From: Accumulibacter sp032229525
Lineage (GTDB): Bacteria > Pseudomonadota > Gammaproteobacteria > Burkholderiales > Rhodocyclaceae
Reading direction: 5' to 3'
Assembly: GCF_032229525.1 (NCBI RefSeq)
Contig: NZ_JAVTWB010000209.1
Span: 1-34,089, forward strand
DNA: 34,089 nucleotides
Of the stretch, positions 25,349 through 34,011 are shown in pieces. The translations under genes and the position numbers were made by a program. Every line of letters starts with the position of its first letter. Within the stretch, counting starts at the first letter, position 1. The notes under the pieces were generated by a model that saw nothing but the letters and a program-made list of their open reading frames with translations, was not told the DNA's origin and made no database searches.

Positions 25349-26848
25349 CTAGCGGATCACCTGCCGCCACTCCTGCTCGAAGTAGCGCACCAGCACCTGA
25401 CTGTTAAGCCGGTTCACTTCGGCCTCGACGCGCGCCATGTCCTTGGGGAACACGAACAGCGCCGGCGTCGTTGCCGGGGTCAGGAAGCGCGTGTCGACCG
25501 CGTAGGATTGCGGCGGTCGGTAGGCGTGGCGACCGGCCAGCACGAAGCCCCATTCGCCGAACGAAGGCACCAGCGCGTGGTAGGGCGTCGCCACCAGGCC
25601 GACACTTTCCAGGGTGGTGACGACGCACCAGAACGACTGCCGCGCGTAGAGCGGCGAGGTCGACTGGATGACCGCCAGCGCCCCGCCTGCCAGATGTTTT
25701 TCGAGCAGGCGGTAGAACGCCGAGCTGTAGAGCTTGCCGAGCGCGAAGTTCGAAGGGTCCGGGAAATCGACGACGACGAAATCGAATAGCTCGTCATTCT
25801 CCTCCAGCCACTGCAGGGCATCGGCATTGACCACCTTGACCTTCGGCGAATGCAGCGCGTCCTGGTTGAGTTTGCGCAGGGGCGGCGCGCTGGCGAACAA
25901 TCGGGTCATCGCCGGGTCGAGGTCGACCAGCGTCACCGACTCAACCTGCGGGTACTTGAGAATCTCGCGTAGCGCCAATCCATCGCCGCCGCCGAGTACC
26001 AGTATCCGCCGCGCGGCCGGCAGCGTGGACAGTCCGGGATGGACCAGTGCCTCGTGGTAGCGGTACTCGTCGCGCGAACTGAACTGCAGGTTGTTGTTCA
26101 GATGCAGGCGCAAGTCGTCTTTCCAGCGGGTGACGACGATGCGCTGGTAAGGCGTGCTCTCGGCATGGACGATCTCGTCGCTATAGAGGTGGGCCTCGGC
26201 CAGCGAGGTGAGTTCACCGGCCGCGGCAAAGGCCGCCAGCAGGGCGAGCATTGCCGTGCCGCCCTGCACCCGCAGCCAGCGGAAGTTCTGTAGTTGCCCA
26301 CGAAACAACCACCACGCCCACAGCGCCACCGCCACGTTGAGCACACCGAACAGCAGGCCGCTGCGCATCAGGCCCAGATGCGGCACCAGCAACACCGGAA
26401 AGAGGATCGACACGGCCAGCGCGCCGAGGTAATCGAAGGTCAACACCTGCGAGACGACATCCTTGAACGCCAGGTCACGCTTGAGGATGCGCATGATCAG
26501 CGGGATTTCCAGTCCGACCATCACGCCGATGCCGAAAACCGCCAGGTAAAGCGCCAGTTTGAACGGCGCTGGCGACCAGGCAAAGATGAAGAACAGCGCC
26601 GCCGCCGAGAAGCCACCCAGAACGCCGACCATCAGCTCGACCTGGATAAAACGTGCGATCAGGTGCTGTTCGATGTAGCGCGACAGCCACGAGCCGATCC
26701 CCATGGCGAACAGGTAGGTGCCGATCACCGTCGAGAATTGAGTCACCGAGTCGCCGAGCAGATAGCTGGCCAGCGCGCCGGCGATCAGTTCGTAGGCCAG
26801 GCCGCATGAGGCGACAATGAAAACCGAGAAAAGCAGCGCGTGATTCAT
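25349..26848 (-). CDS. Membrane-anchored spermidine-synthase-like aminopropyltransferase
   Basis: The 499-residue protein fuses a hydrophobic N-terminal half (about seven membrane helices in residues 1-210) to a spermidine-synthase-type Rossmann domain. The domain has the substrate-loop DEYRYHEALVHP (260-271), the nucleotide-binding GGGDG (286-290), VTLVDLDP, and the catalytic-region VDFPDPSNF with Asp361 and Asp364. Soluble SpeE enzymes transfer an aminopropyl group from decarboxylated SAM to putrescine. Here the substrate is unknown and the membrane half sets it apart. No speD (SAM decarboxylase) is adjacent. It is the first gene of a two-gene operon with the exported flavoprotein. Confidence 0.85.
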   Translation of the reverse strand: MNHALLFSVFIVASCGLAYELIAGALASYLLGDSVTQFSTVIGTYLFAMGIGSWLSRYIEQHLIARFIQVELMVGVLGGFSAAALFFIFAWSPAPFKLALYLAVFGIGVMVGLEIPLIMRILKRDLAFKDVVSQVLTFDYLGALAVSILFPVLLVPHLGLMRSGLLFGVLNVAVALWAWWLFRGQLQNFRWLRVQGGTAMLALLAAFAAAGELTSLAEAHLYSDEIVHAESTPYQRIVVTRWKDDLRLHLNNNLQFSSRDEYRYHEALVHPGLSTLPAARRILVLGGGDGLALREILKYPQVESVTLVDLDPAMTRLFASAPPLRKLNQDALHSPKVKVVNADALQWLEENDELFDFVVVDFPDPSNFALGKLYSSAFYRLLEKHLAGGALAVIQSTSPLYARQSFWCVVTTLESVGLVATPYHALVPSFGEWGFVLAGRHAYRPPQSYAVDTRFLTPATTPALFVFPKDMARVEAEVNRLNSQVLVRYFEQEWRQVIR

Positions 26849-27209
26849 CGTCGAGGCGGACCGGTAATCAACAGGGCTTGGCGCGAATCGCCCGCGATGG
26901 CTGATTTCGCTCGCTGCCAGGTGATGGTTCTCTTCTGCACGCAGTCCATTTTATTCCCAAGCCTTGGCCGTACTACCATTCGTGCTGGTACCGCTGGCGA
27001 TCCATTGACCCTCAATGTGAAAACGCGCAGCCAATCCTTTTTTGCGTTTCCGGAAGCGCCTCGCGTATCCGAACGCCTTGCCTGGCAGGCAGCCATCATA
27101 CGTTTCGGGACGCAATTTGAGCTACCATTCTGGTGCTTCGCGCGCATCCGTGCCCCAACGCGGACGCTGCGAGCGACGGGCCAGCGAAGCAAATGCCTCC
27201 AGCAAACAA
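26849..27209. other. 361-base divergent gap between the aminopropyltransferase-like and AI-2E-family genes
   Basis: This region must carry the promoters of the two divergent genes. The similar stretches CTACCATTCGTGCTGG near 26972 and CTACCATTCTGGTGC near 27123 share about ten bases, which may be chance or a paired site. The frame of the downstream permease stays open into the region, but the translation there is not membrane-like. I see no small gene, RNA or terminator. Confidence 0.5.
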
Positions 27210-28364
27210 ATGATTCGGATGACCCAGATGATTAACATCACCCCGCCCAAGACAGAACTGGCCCGCGGTACGCTGGTCATCCTTTTTATCGGCGTACTGA
27301 TCGCCGCTTCAGGCTGGATCCTGAAACCCTTTCTGCCAGCGCTGATCTGGGCGACGATGGTTGTCGTCGCCACCTGGCCGGTGATGCTGAACGTGCAACG
27401 GCGCCTCGGCAATCGTCGCACGCCGGCGGTCATCGTCATGACGCTGCTGGTGCTGTTGGTTCTCGTCGTTCCCTTGTCGCTGGCCATTGCCACTCTGGTC
27501 GAACACGCCGACCAGATCACCAGCGGGGCGAAATATCTCGCCGCCATGGAGGTCCCTCCGCCGCCCGCCTGGGTGGCTAGCGTGCCGCTGATCGGCGACA
27601 AACTCGACCAAGGCTGGGTGCAACTTGCGGCCGTTGGAAAGTCCGGATTGATCGCCAAGATTGCGCCCTACGCGGGAAACCTGACCAGGTGGTTCGCCGC
27701 CGAGGTGGGCAACTTCGGGCTGGTTTTCGTCCAGTTTCTACTCACCGTCGCCCTGTCGGCCATACTCTACGCAGGCGGCGAGCAGGCGGCGGCAGAGGTA
27801 CGGCGTTTCGGCCATCGCCTGGCCGGCGAACGTGGCGACGGCGCTGTCGTGCTGGCCGGCCAAGCCGTTCGTGCCGTGGCGCTCGGCGTTGGCGTGACCG
27901 CCCTGGTGCAATCAGTGCTCGGCGGCATCGGCCTGGCCATTGCCGGCGTCAAGTTTGCGGCCATTCTCACCGCGCTGATGTTCATGCTCTGCATCGCCCA
28001 ACTCGGCCCGACTCTGGTGCTGGCGCCCGCCGTCGTCTGGTTGTACTGGGGCGATAACACCGGGTGGGGCACCTTTCTTCTGGTGTGGACAGTGATCGTC
28101 GGTAGCCTGGACAACTTCCTGCGCCCGATCCTGATCCAGAAGGGCGCCAACCTGCCCTTGCTGCTGATTCTCGCTGGTGTCATCGGCGGCCTGCTGGCTT
28201 TCGGCCTGGTCGGCATCTTCGTTGGTCCGGTGGTGCTGGCCGTAGCCTACACCCTGCTGCAAGCGTGGATGGCTGACGGCTCGGCTTTGGTGGACGCCGG
28301 ATCGGCTGATCTCGGGGCTTCGCCTGACGCTGAAAGCAAGAGCCGCGAAGCCGCTGGCGGCTGA
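27210..28364 (+). CDS. AI-2E transporter family (PF01594) membrane protein
   Basis: The roughly 384-residue product is an integral membrane protein of the AI-2E/PerM/TqsA superfamily with about eight helices. Two N-terminal helices (TLVILFIGVLIAASGWIL and AVIVMTLLVLLVLVVPLSL) are separated by the typical PFLPALIWATMVV block. A long soluble insert follows, then C-terminal helices with the family's GSLDNFLRPILIQKGANLP motif and GLVGIFVGPVVLAV. Members export quorum signals or act as Na+/H+ antiporters; the substrate here cannot be predicted. Starts at 27210, 27219 and 27228 are all in frame (MIRMTQMIN), none with a strong ribosome-binding site. The C-terminal tail after the last helix is charged and probably disordered. 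Confidence 0.9.
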   Translation: MIRMTQMINITPPKTELARGTLVILFIGVLIAASGWILKPFLPALIWATMVVVATWPVMLNVQRRLGNRRTPAVIVMTLLVLLVLVVPLSLAIATLVEHADQITSGAKYLAAMEVPPPPAWVASVPLIGDKLDQGWVQLAAVGKSGLIAKIAPYAGNLTRWFAAEVGNFGLVFVQFLLTVALSAILYAGGEQAAAEVRRFGHRLAGERGDGAVVLAGQAVRAVALGVGVTALVQSVLGGIGLAIAGVKFAAILTALMFMLCIAQLGPTLVLAPAVVWLYWGDNTGWGTFLLVWTVIVGSLDNFLRPILIQKGANLPLLLILAGVIGGLLAFGLVGIFVGPVVLAVAYTLLQAWMADGSALVDAGSADLGASPDAESKSREAAGG

Positions 28365-28430
28365 CCCTTGTCCGTCCGGTTAGGGCGCTTCGTCTGGCGT
28401 CCGGCGCGCCCGAAAGGCGACGGAGCGGCA

Positions 28431-28439
28431 TGCTAGAAT
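28431..28439 (+). promoter_or_regulatory. Extended -10 promoter of ribE
   Basis: TGCTAGAAT lies 39 bases before the ribE ATG and is identical to the element before lpxC; both continue into a pyrimidine plus CGCC. The 67 bases between the AI-2E gene and this site show no conserved FMN-riboswitch (RFN) pattern. Confidence 0.6.
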
Positions 28440-28478
28440 CCGCCGTTTCCCCGATCACTTCTCCGCCGGATGTTCGCC

Positions 28479-29084
28479 ATGTTCTCAGGAATCATCGCTG
28501 CTGTTGGCCAAATCACCGCGATCACGCCACGCCATGACGGCGCCGAAACCGTCCGCCTGACCATCGCCGCCGGCAAGCTCGAACTCGATGACGTGGCGCT
28601 CGGCGATTCGATTGCCTGCAACGGCGTTTGCCTGACCGTCGTCGGCCAGCAGGACGCATGTTTCTTCGTCGACGTGTCTCCGGAATCGCTGGCATGCACC
28701 GTTGGCCTTGCCGCGCCGGCTCCGGTCAACCTCGAGAAGGCGCTACGCCTGGCCGATCGCCTCGGCGGGCATCTGGTCTCCGGTCACGTCGATGGTATCG
28801 GCGAGGTGCTGCGTTTCGACCCGGTTGGCGACAATCGCCTGCTCGAGATCCGGGCGCCGGCAGCTCTCGCCAGATACATCGCCCGCAAGGGGTCGATCAC
28901 CGTCGACGGCGTCAGCCTGACGACCAATGCGGTGGACGGCGCCACCTTCACCATCAACCTCATCCCGCACACGCTCGAAGCCACCACCCTCGGGCGGCTG
29001 CAGCCCGGCAGCCGGGTGAATCTCGAAATCGACCTGATCGCGCGCTATTGTGAACGGCTGCTTAATGCTGATACGGAACAATGA
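28479..29084 (+). CDS. ribE: Riboflavin synthase, alpha chain
   Basis: Riboflavin synthase dismutates two 6,7-dimethyl-8-ribityllumazine molecules to riboflavin. The 201-residue protein has two lumazine-binding domains: the first opens MFSGIIAAVGQI and carries GDSIACNGVCLTVV, and the second carries GGHLVSGHVDGIGEV and KGSITVDGVSLTTNAV. I chose the ATG at 28479 because the protein conventionally starts MF(S/T)GI; an in-frame ATG three codons earlier is less likely. Neighbouring ribBA/ribH genes are absent downstream; a toxin-antitoxin pair follows instead, 195 bases away. Confidence 0.97.
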   Translation: MFSGIIAAVGQITAITPRHDGAETVRLTIAAGKLELDDVALGDSIACNGVCLTVVGQQDACFFVDVSPESLACTVGLAAPAPVNLEKALRLADRLGGHLVSGHVDGIGEVLRFDPVGDNRLLEIRAPAALARYIARKGSITVDGVSLTTNAVDGATFTINLIPHTLEATTLGRLQPGSRVNLEIDLIARYCERLLNADTEQ

Positions 29085-29278
29085 GGGCGGCTGAGCCATA
29101 TTGGGCTCGAGTCGGAGCATTTCTAGCGTAGCAGGCGCAGACGACTCCCGCCATGGGAAGGCGCCAAGATGTGCGTTGGTTCAGCACTGCACTCTGCAAA
29201 TGTTGTTTATCCAACCGTGTTTACTTGGCTGCGCACTTCTCCGACAATCGTGCAGACGAACGCCTGTCTGGGGGTGCA

Positions 29279-29569
29279 ATGAACCGTTCAACCGCCCTGC
29301 AATTGCTTTCCAAGAGCAAGCCTGTGCTGACGGAGCGCTTTGGAGTGACGCGCCTCGCTCTGTTTGGCTCGACCGTACGCGAGGCGGCACAATCTGACAG
29401 TGACATTGATGTCCTTGTCGCATTCGATGGACCGGCGACTTCGGAACGCTATTTTGGCGTCCAGTTCTATCTCGAAGACCTGTTCGGCAGTCGGGTCGAT
29501 CTGGTTACCGAAAAGGCATTGCGTGCCGAACTGCGTCCATTCATCGAAAAGGAGGCGGTGCATGTCTGA
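29279..29569 (+). CDS. mntA: MntA-type antitoxin, minimal nucleotidyltransferase
   Basis: The 96-residue protein has the nucleotidyltransferase signature GS-x10-D-x-D exactly (Gly30-Ser31, Asp42, Asp44, in LFGSTVREAAQSDSDIDVLV). In characterised MntA/HepT systems the antitoxin transfers AMP groups onto a tyrosine of the HEPN toxin and so silences it. The catalytic residues are intact here. A GGGGG Shine-Dalgarno lies before the ATG at 29279; the frame is open upstream but reads poorly. It overlaps hepT by eight bases, the usual coupled arrangement. The 194 bases upstream hold no recognisable gene. Confidence 0.9.
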   Translation: MNRSTALQLLSKSKPVLTERFGVTRLALFGSTVREAAQSDSDIDVLVAFDGPATSERYFGVQFYLEDLFGSRVDLVTEKALRAELRPFIEKEAVHV

Positions 29570-29917
29570 CAACCCGGCTCGTGAATGGCGCTTCTATCTC
29601 GACGACATGATCGGTTTTGCCGAGAAAGTCATCGTCTATACCGAGGGGCTCGACCAGACCGGATTTGTTGCCAATGGACTGAGTTACGATGCGACCTTGC
29701 GCAATCTGGAACTGATCGGCGAAGCCGCAACGCCATCCCGAATGCGATTCGAGATACCACTCCTGATTTCCCGTGGCGGCTCATCATCGCCACACGTAAC
29801 CGCCTGAGTCATGGCTGTCTGGGGATCGACAACGACACCCTGTGGAGCATCATCCGGACTGACATTCCGGCCTTGGTGCCACAAGTCCGGCAACTCCGCA
29901 AGCAGTTCAGTCCGTGA
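29562..29917 (+). pseudogene. hepT: HepT HEPN toxin, frameshifted and with altered RX4HXY motif
   Basis: HepT is a HEPN-domain RNase toxin neutralised by MntA. Frame one gives the N-terminal two-thirds (MSDNPAREWRFYLDDMIGFA through NLELIGEAAT). The match then jumps to another frame that continues IPNAIRDTTPDFPWRLIIAT, RNRLSHG and GIDNDTLWSII to a stop at 29917. One base appears deleted at about 29733-29735 (CACATC to CCATC would restore it). The catalytic motif reads RNRLSHGC (29795-29818), so the motif Tyr is Cys (TGT), a single transition from TAT. The gene looks inactive, unless the frameshift is a sequencing error. The end overlaps the convergent glycosyltransferase gene. Confidence 0.82.
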
Positions 29918-31046
29918 GGGGGCAGTGACTCCACCGTGCCTTGTGGACGACTAAGTCCTGTTCACTCCTTGTCAGCCATGGCACGAGCGCTGCCGCTGCT
30001 TCTTCAGCGCCCGAAGGCTGCGGAGTTGGTGGGGTGGCTTGGCTCCACAAGCGCTCAAGCGCCGGTTGCAGGCGACCCGCGCGCAGGTCGCCCTCGCCAA
30101 CTTCCTTGCAGCGCCCGTGTAGCTGCAGCCAGTCGATCAGGAAATCCTGTTCCGGCCAGTCCTCGCGCCGCAGGTAGAGCAGCGGCGTGCCGTTGCAGGC
30201 GGCTTCGGCGAAGGTGCCATAGCCCGGCTTGGTCAGTACCGCGTCGACCGAACGCAACAGATCGATGATCGGTCGGTGCAGAGGTTCCAGATCGGCGGCG
30301 TTTGGGTGATTGACCCGCCAGGCTTGTGGAACCAGCCAGCGCAGCCCGGGAAGCGCCGGCCAATCGTTGATTGGCAGTTGCTTTTCGACGCCACCGAAGG
30401 CAACCAGGACCACTCGCTCCTCATCGCTACAGCCGAGCTGCGCCTGCAATTCCTGCCGACAGTCGCGCCCCAGCGCGGCAAGCGGGCCGATCGGGCGTAG
30501 CCGCGGCAGGTCGGCCATGGCCATTCCCGGCGTTGCGCGCAGGAAGCATTCGGCGCTCTTGTACGCCTCCAGCATCTGATGGTGGATGGCCGCCGCCCAG
30601 TCCTCGCGGGCGAAGAAATGGGCGAAGAGCTCGGCCCAGTTGAGCGAGCACATGGCGACTGACGGAATGCCGGCCCGTGCGGCGCCGGCCAGCGGCAGGT
30701 AGGCGACGTCAGTGAACACCAGATCCGGCTGCAGTTCGTTGAACAGGCGGGCATCACGATCGACCAGCGCTTCCCAGTCGGCGTGTTGACGGCGATAGGC
30801 CAGCGCCGTCGCCTCCAGGTCAAGGCTCACCGCATCGTGCATCACGTAGCCGAAATCGCTGCTTTCGTGCAGATGGGTAAAGTTGGCCGACAGGCGAGCC
30901 CGCAGCTTGTCGGTGGGCAGGCCGCTGCGGATGGTCAGGCGCAGTTCGGGCAGACGCTGCTTCAAGGCTTCGAGTACCGGCGCCACCTGTGCCAGATGGC
31001 CGAAGCCGTGTGCCGAGATGTCGACGAAAAGGTGTGCCCGGCCCAT
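29907..31046 (-). CDS. Predicted GT-B glycosyltransferase-like protein
   Basis: This 379-residue soluble protein has the two-domain layout of GT-B enzymes. An N-terminal glycine/histidine loop SAHGFGH (residues 11-17) resembles that of MurG-like and arabinokinase N-terminal domains, DLVFTDVAYLPLAGAA follows, and the C-terminal nucleotide-sugar-site pattern is KPGYGTFAEAACNGTPLLYL (274-293). Donor and acceptor are unknown. I chose the ATG at 31046 (MGRAHLFVDIS), giving a 14-base gap after trhP. The pair is probably cotranscribed, with no obvious functional link to tRNA modification. The name is a fold-level guess. Confidence 0.75.
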   Translation of the reverse strand: MGRAHLFVDISAHGFGHLAQVAPVLEALKQRLPELRLTIRSGLPTDKLRARLSANFTHLHESSDFGYVMHDAVSLDLEATALAYRRQHADWEALVDRDARLFNELQPDLVFTDVAYLPLAGAARAGIPSVAMCSLNWAELFAHFFAREDWAAAIHHQMLEAYKSAECFLRATPGMAMADLPRLRPIGPLAALGRDCRQELQAQLGCSDEERVVLVAFGGVEKQLPINDWPALPGLRWLVPQAWRVNHPNAADLEPLHRPIIDLLRSVDAVLTKPGYGTFAEAACNGTPLLYLRREDWPEQDFLIDWLQLHGRCKEVGEGDLRAGRLQPALERLWSQATPPTPQPSGAEEAAAALVPWLTRSEQDLVVHKARWSHCPLTD

Positions 31047-31060
31047 CGGCGTTCGACGAA

Positions 31061-32374
31061 TCAGACGAAGCGCGCCAGCATCGCGCCGGGCAGTTCGACC
31101 GGCAGCGGGATCCACACCTTGTGGCCGTTGCCCGGGGCGACACGGATTTGTGCGCCATCGAGGTTTTCCATGTGCTCGAGCGCGATCACGCGATTGCCTG
31201 AGGGATGGATGATTTCCAGCCGATCGCCCACCGAAATGCGGTTCTTGATGTCGATCAGCGCCAGCTGGCGCTCGCCATTCCAGTCGATCACGTCGCCGAC
31301 GTACAGGCTGCGCCCGGATTCCGAGTGGCCGCGCAGGTAGTTCTGCATTTCATGTTCGTGGTGGCGCTGGTAGAAGCCATCGGTGTAGCCGCGATTGGCC
31401 AGGCCCTCAAGTTCGCCGAGCAGGCCCGGGTCGAAGGCGCGGCCGGCAACCGCGTCGTCGATGGCGCGGCGGTACACCTGCGTGGTGCGGGCCACGTAAT
31501 AGGGCGATTTGGTGCGTCCTTCGATCTTCAGCGAATTGACGCCGATCTCGGTCAGGCGGCGGACGTGTTCGACGGCGCGCAGGTCCTTCGAGTTCATGAT
31601 GTAGGTGCCGTGCTCGTCCTCATCGATCGGCATCAACTCACCCGGGCGCTCTTTCTCTTCGAGCAGCCACTCGCCACCGATGGCGCCTGTGGCGGGGGAG
31701 TTGCAGGCACCCATCCTGTCAGCCGCTTCAGCGTCCGCCGGCTTCACTTTGTAATCCCAGCGACACGAGTTGGTGCACGTGCCCTGGTTGGGGTCGCGAT
31801 GATTGAAGTAGCCGGACAGCAGGCAGCGGCCCGAATAGGCGATGCACAGGGCGCCGTGCACGAAGACTTCCAGCTCCATCTCCGGGCATTCCTGGCGAAT
31901 CTCGGCCACTTCGTCGAGCGACAGCTCGCGCGACAGGATGATCCGGCTGATGCCCAGCTTGCGCCAGAAACGTACGGCGGCGAAGTTGACCGTGTTGGCC
32001 TGCACCGAGAGATGCACCGGCATTTCTGGCCAGGCTTCGCGAACCAGGTCGATCAGCCCGGGGTCGGCCATGATCAGCGCGTCCGGTTTGAGCGCCACCA
32101 CCGGCGCCATGTCGGCGAGATAGCTGCGCACCTTGCTGTTGTGCGGCAGGACGTTGCTGACCACGTAGAATTTGCGGCCGCGGGCTTGCGTTTCGCCGAT
32201 CGCGCTGGCCAGCGTGTCGAGGTTGCCGAAGGCGTTGTTGCGTACACGCAGGCTGTAGCGCGGCTGGCCGGCATAGATCGCGTCGGCGCCGTAAGCGAGC
32301 GCCGTACGCAGCATGGTCGGGGAACCAGCCGGCGCGAGCAACTCGGGCGAGATCAAGGTAGAGACGGTGGGCAT
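31061..32374 (-). CDS. trhP: tRNA 5-hydroxyuridine synthesis protein TrhP (U32 peptidase family, YegQ-like)
   Basis: TrhP (YegQ) is a peptidase-U32-family protein that makes 5-hydroxyuridine at tRNA position 34 using prephenate. The 437-residue product matches the E. coli protein well: ELLAPAGSP, YGADAIYAGQPRYSLRVRNN, LSVQANTVN, the HGALCIAYSGRCL to GTCTNSC cysteine cluster (Cys177, 184, 200 and 204), YIMNSKDL and SLKIEGRTKS. I chose the ATG at 32374 (MPTVSTLISPELL); the longer frame crosses the divergent rng gene. The central segment near residues 215-235 is shorter than in E. coli. The start lies 73 bases from that of rng. Confidence 0.93.
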   Translation of the reverse strand: MPTVSTLISPELLAPAGSPTMLRTALAYGADAIYAGQPRYSLRVRNNAFGNLDTLASAIGETQARGRKFYVVSNVLPHNSKVRSYLADMAPVVALKPDALIMADPGLIDLVREAWPEMPVHLSVQANTVNFAAVRFWRKLGISRIILSRELSLDEVAEIRQECPEMELEVFVHGALCIAYSGRCLLSGYFNHRDPNQGTCTNSCRWDYKVKPADAEAADRMGACNSPATGAIGGEWLLEEKERPGELMPIDEDEHGTYIMNSKDLRAVEHVRRLTEIGVNSLKIEGRTKSPYYVARTTQVYRRAIDDAVAGRAFDPGLLGELEGLANRGYTDGFYQRHHEHEMQNYLRGHSESGRSLYVGDVIDWNGERQLALIDIKNRISVGDRLEIIHPSGNRVIALEHMENLDGAQIRVAPGNGHKVWIPLPVELPGAMLARFV

Positions 32375-32447
32375 CCGGGGAGGGGGCGTGAGAGGGTAGA
32401 ATGGGGCAACCCGCAATCTTACCCTCATTCTCCCGATCGCCCCGCCC

Positions 32448-33902
32448 ATGTCCGAAGAGATCCTGATCAATTTCACCCCGCAGGAAGCCCGCGTCGCCGT
32501 CATGTATCAGGGTGCCGTGCAGGAACTGCATATCGAGCGCAGCGCCAGTCGTGGCTTTGTCGGTAACGTCTATGTCGGGCGCATCGTCCGCATCCTGCCG
32601 GGCATGCAGTCGGCGTTCATCGACATCGGGCTTGACCGAACCGCTTTTCTGCACGTCGCCGATATCCGCGAACCGCGCCCCCACGACGAACCGCTGCGGC
32701 CGATCGAGCGCCTGCTTTTCGAGGGCCAGAGCATCCTCGTGCAGGTGATCAAGGACCCGATGGGCAGCAAGGGCGCGCGCCTGTCGACGCAGGTGTCGAT
32801 CGCCGGACGCATGCTGGTCTATCTGCCGCAGGACAATCACATCGGCATCTCTCAGCGCATCGAGCGGGAGGCTGAACGCGAAGCCCTGCGCGAAAAACTG
32901 TCGCGCCTGGTGCCCAGCGAGGAAACGGGCGGCTTCATCGTGCGCACGATGGCCGAGAACGCGAGCGACGCTGAATTGGCCAAGGATATCGAGTATCTGC
33001 GCAAGCTCTGGCGTGATATCCAGCAACAGTCGACAACCGCCGCGCCACCTTCCCTGCTTTACCAGGAACTGTCGTTGGCGCAGCGCGTGCTGCGCGATTT
33101 TGTCAATCCCGAGACGGCCGCTATCGTCATCGATTCGCGCGAGAATTTCCAGAGGCTGATGGCGTTTGCCGCCGAATACACGCCGACCGTCGCGCCCTTG
33201 CTGGGGCACTACACCGGGCAGAGGCCGCTGTTCGACCTGCATGGCGTCGAGGACGAGATCCAGAAAGCGCTCGCGCGCCGGGTCGATCTCAAGTCGGGCG
33301 GCTACCTGATCATCGATCAGACCGAGGCGATGACCACCATCGATGTCAATACCGGTGGTTTCGTCGGCGTCCGCAACTTCGACGACACGATTTTCAAGAC
33401 CAATCTCGAAGCGGCACAGACCATCGCCCGCCAGCTGCGCCTGCGCAACCTCGGCGGCATCATCATCGTCGACTTCATCGACATGGAGAATGAAGAGCAC
33501 CGGGCAGCGGTTCTCAGCGAGTTCAACAAGGCGCTGGCGCGCGACCATACGCGCCTGACGGTCAACGGTTTCACGGCGCTGGGTCTGGTCGAGATGACCC
33601 GTAAGCGGACGCGCGAATCGCTCGCGCACGTGCTCTGTGAAACGTGCCCGACCTGTGACGGTCGTGGCGAAGTCAGAACGGCGCGCACCGTGTGCTACGA
33701 AATCCTCCGCGAACTGCTGCGCGAAGCACGCCAGTTCGACGCCCGCGAATATCGCGTGCTCGGCAACCTGGCGGTGATCGATCGCTTTCTTGACGAAGAG
33801 TCGCAAGGTCTGGCCATGCTCTCCGACTTCATCGGCAAGCCGATTTCGCTCCAGGCCGAGCCGAGCTACACGCAGGAACAGTACGATATTGTTCTGATGT
33901 AG
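32448..33902 (+). CDS. rng: Ribonuclease G
   Basis: RNase G is the RNase E-family endonuclease that matures the 16S rRNA 5' end and turns over some mRNAs. It has 484 residues, like E. coli RNase G and without the long RNase E tail. The S1-like region reads FVGNVYVGRIVRILPGMQSAF. The catalytic metal ligands are Asp299 in TIDVNTGGFVG and Asp342 in IVDFIDM, 43 residues apart as in RNase E. The zinc-link cysteines are CPTC (400-403). MSEEILINFTPQEARVAVM is the usual start. A TAGAAT -10-like hexamer lies at 32397-32402. It diverges from trhP and is followed by the tRNA gene. Confidence 0.97.
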   Translation: MSEEILINFTPQEARVAVMYQGAVQELHIERSASRGFVGNVYVGRIVRILPGMQSAFIDIGLDRTAFLHVADIREPRPHDEPLRPIERLLFEGQSILVQVIKDPMGSKGARLSTQVSIAGRMLVYLPQDNHIGISQRIEREAEREALREKLSRLVPSEETGGFIVRTMAENASDAELAKDIEYLRKLWRDIQQQSTTAAPPSLLYQELSLAQRVLRDFVNPETAAIVIDSRENFQRLMAFAAEYTPTVAPLLGHYTGQRPLFDLHGVEDEIQKALARRVDLKSGGYLIIDQTEAMTTIDVNTGGFVGVRNFDDTIFKTNLEAAQTIARQLRLRNLGGIIIVDFIDMENEEHRAAVLSEFNKALARDHTRLTVNGFTALGLVEMTRKRTRESLAHVLCETCPTCDGRGEVRTARTVCYEILRELLREARQFDAREYRVLGNLAVIDRFLDEESQGLAMLSDFIGKPISLQAEPSYTQEQYDIVLM

Positions 33903-33970
33903 CTGCTTTTCGGCGTCCCTCAGGGGCCGCCAAGAACGCGTGTGGAGAACCGGCCAGAGCAGTTCGCAGC

Positions 33971-33999
33971 TTGACCACCGGGTGGCCGGGTCCTATAAT
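33971..33999 (+). promoter_or_regulatory. Near-consensus promoter of the tRNA gene
   Basis: TTGACC (33971-33976) and TATAAT (33994-33999) are separated by exactly 17 bases, close to the sigma-70 optimum. The tRNA starts 13 bases after the -10 box, so the transcript has a very short 5' leader. Its position after the rng stop makes independent tRNA transcription likely. Confidence 0.85.
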
Positions 34000-34011
34000 C
34001 CCGCGTCCCAA

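Noticed and set aside
28365..28478. FMN riboswitch upstream of ribE
   Set aside because: The gap is only 114 bases, holds no recognisable RFN blocks, and is explained by a simple promoter.
31728..33806. 692-codon open frame antisense to rng
   Set aside because: It overlaps all of rng and part of trhP in another frame; codon-bias artefact.
33903..33970. Intrinsic terminator after rng
   Set aside because: The GC-rich stretch has imperfect pairing and no following T-run.
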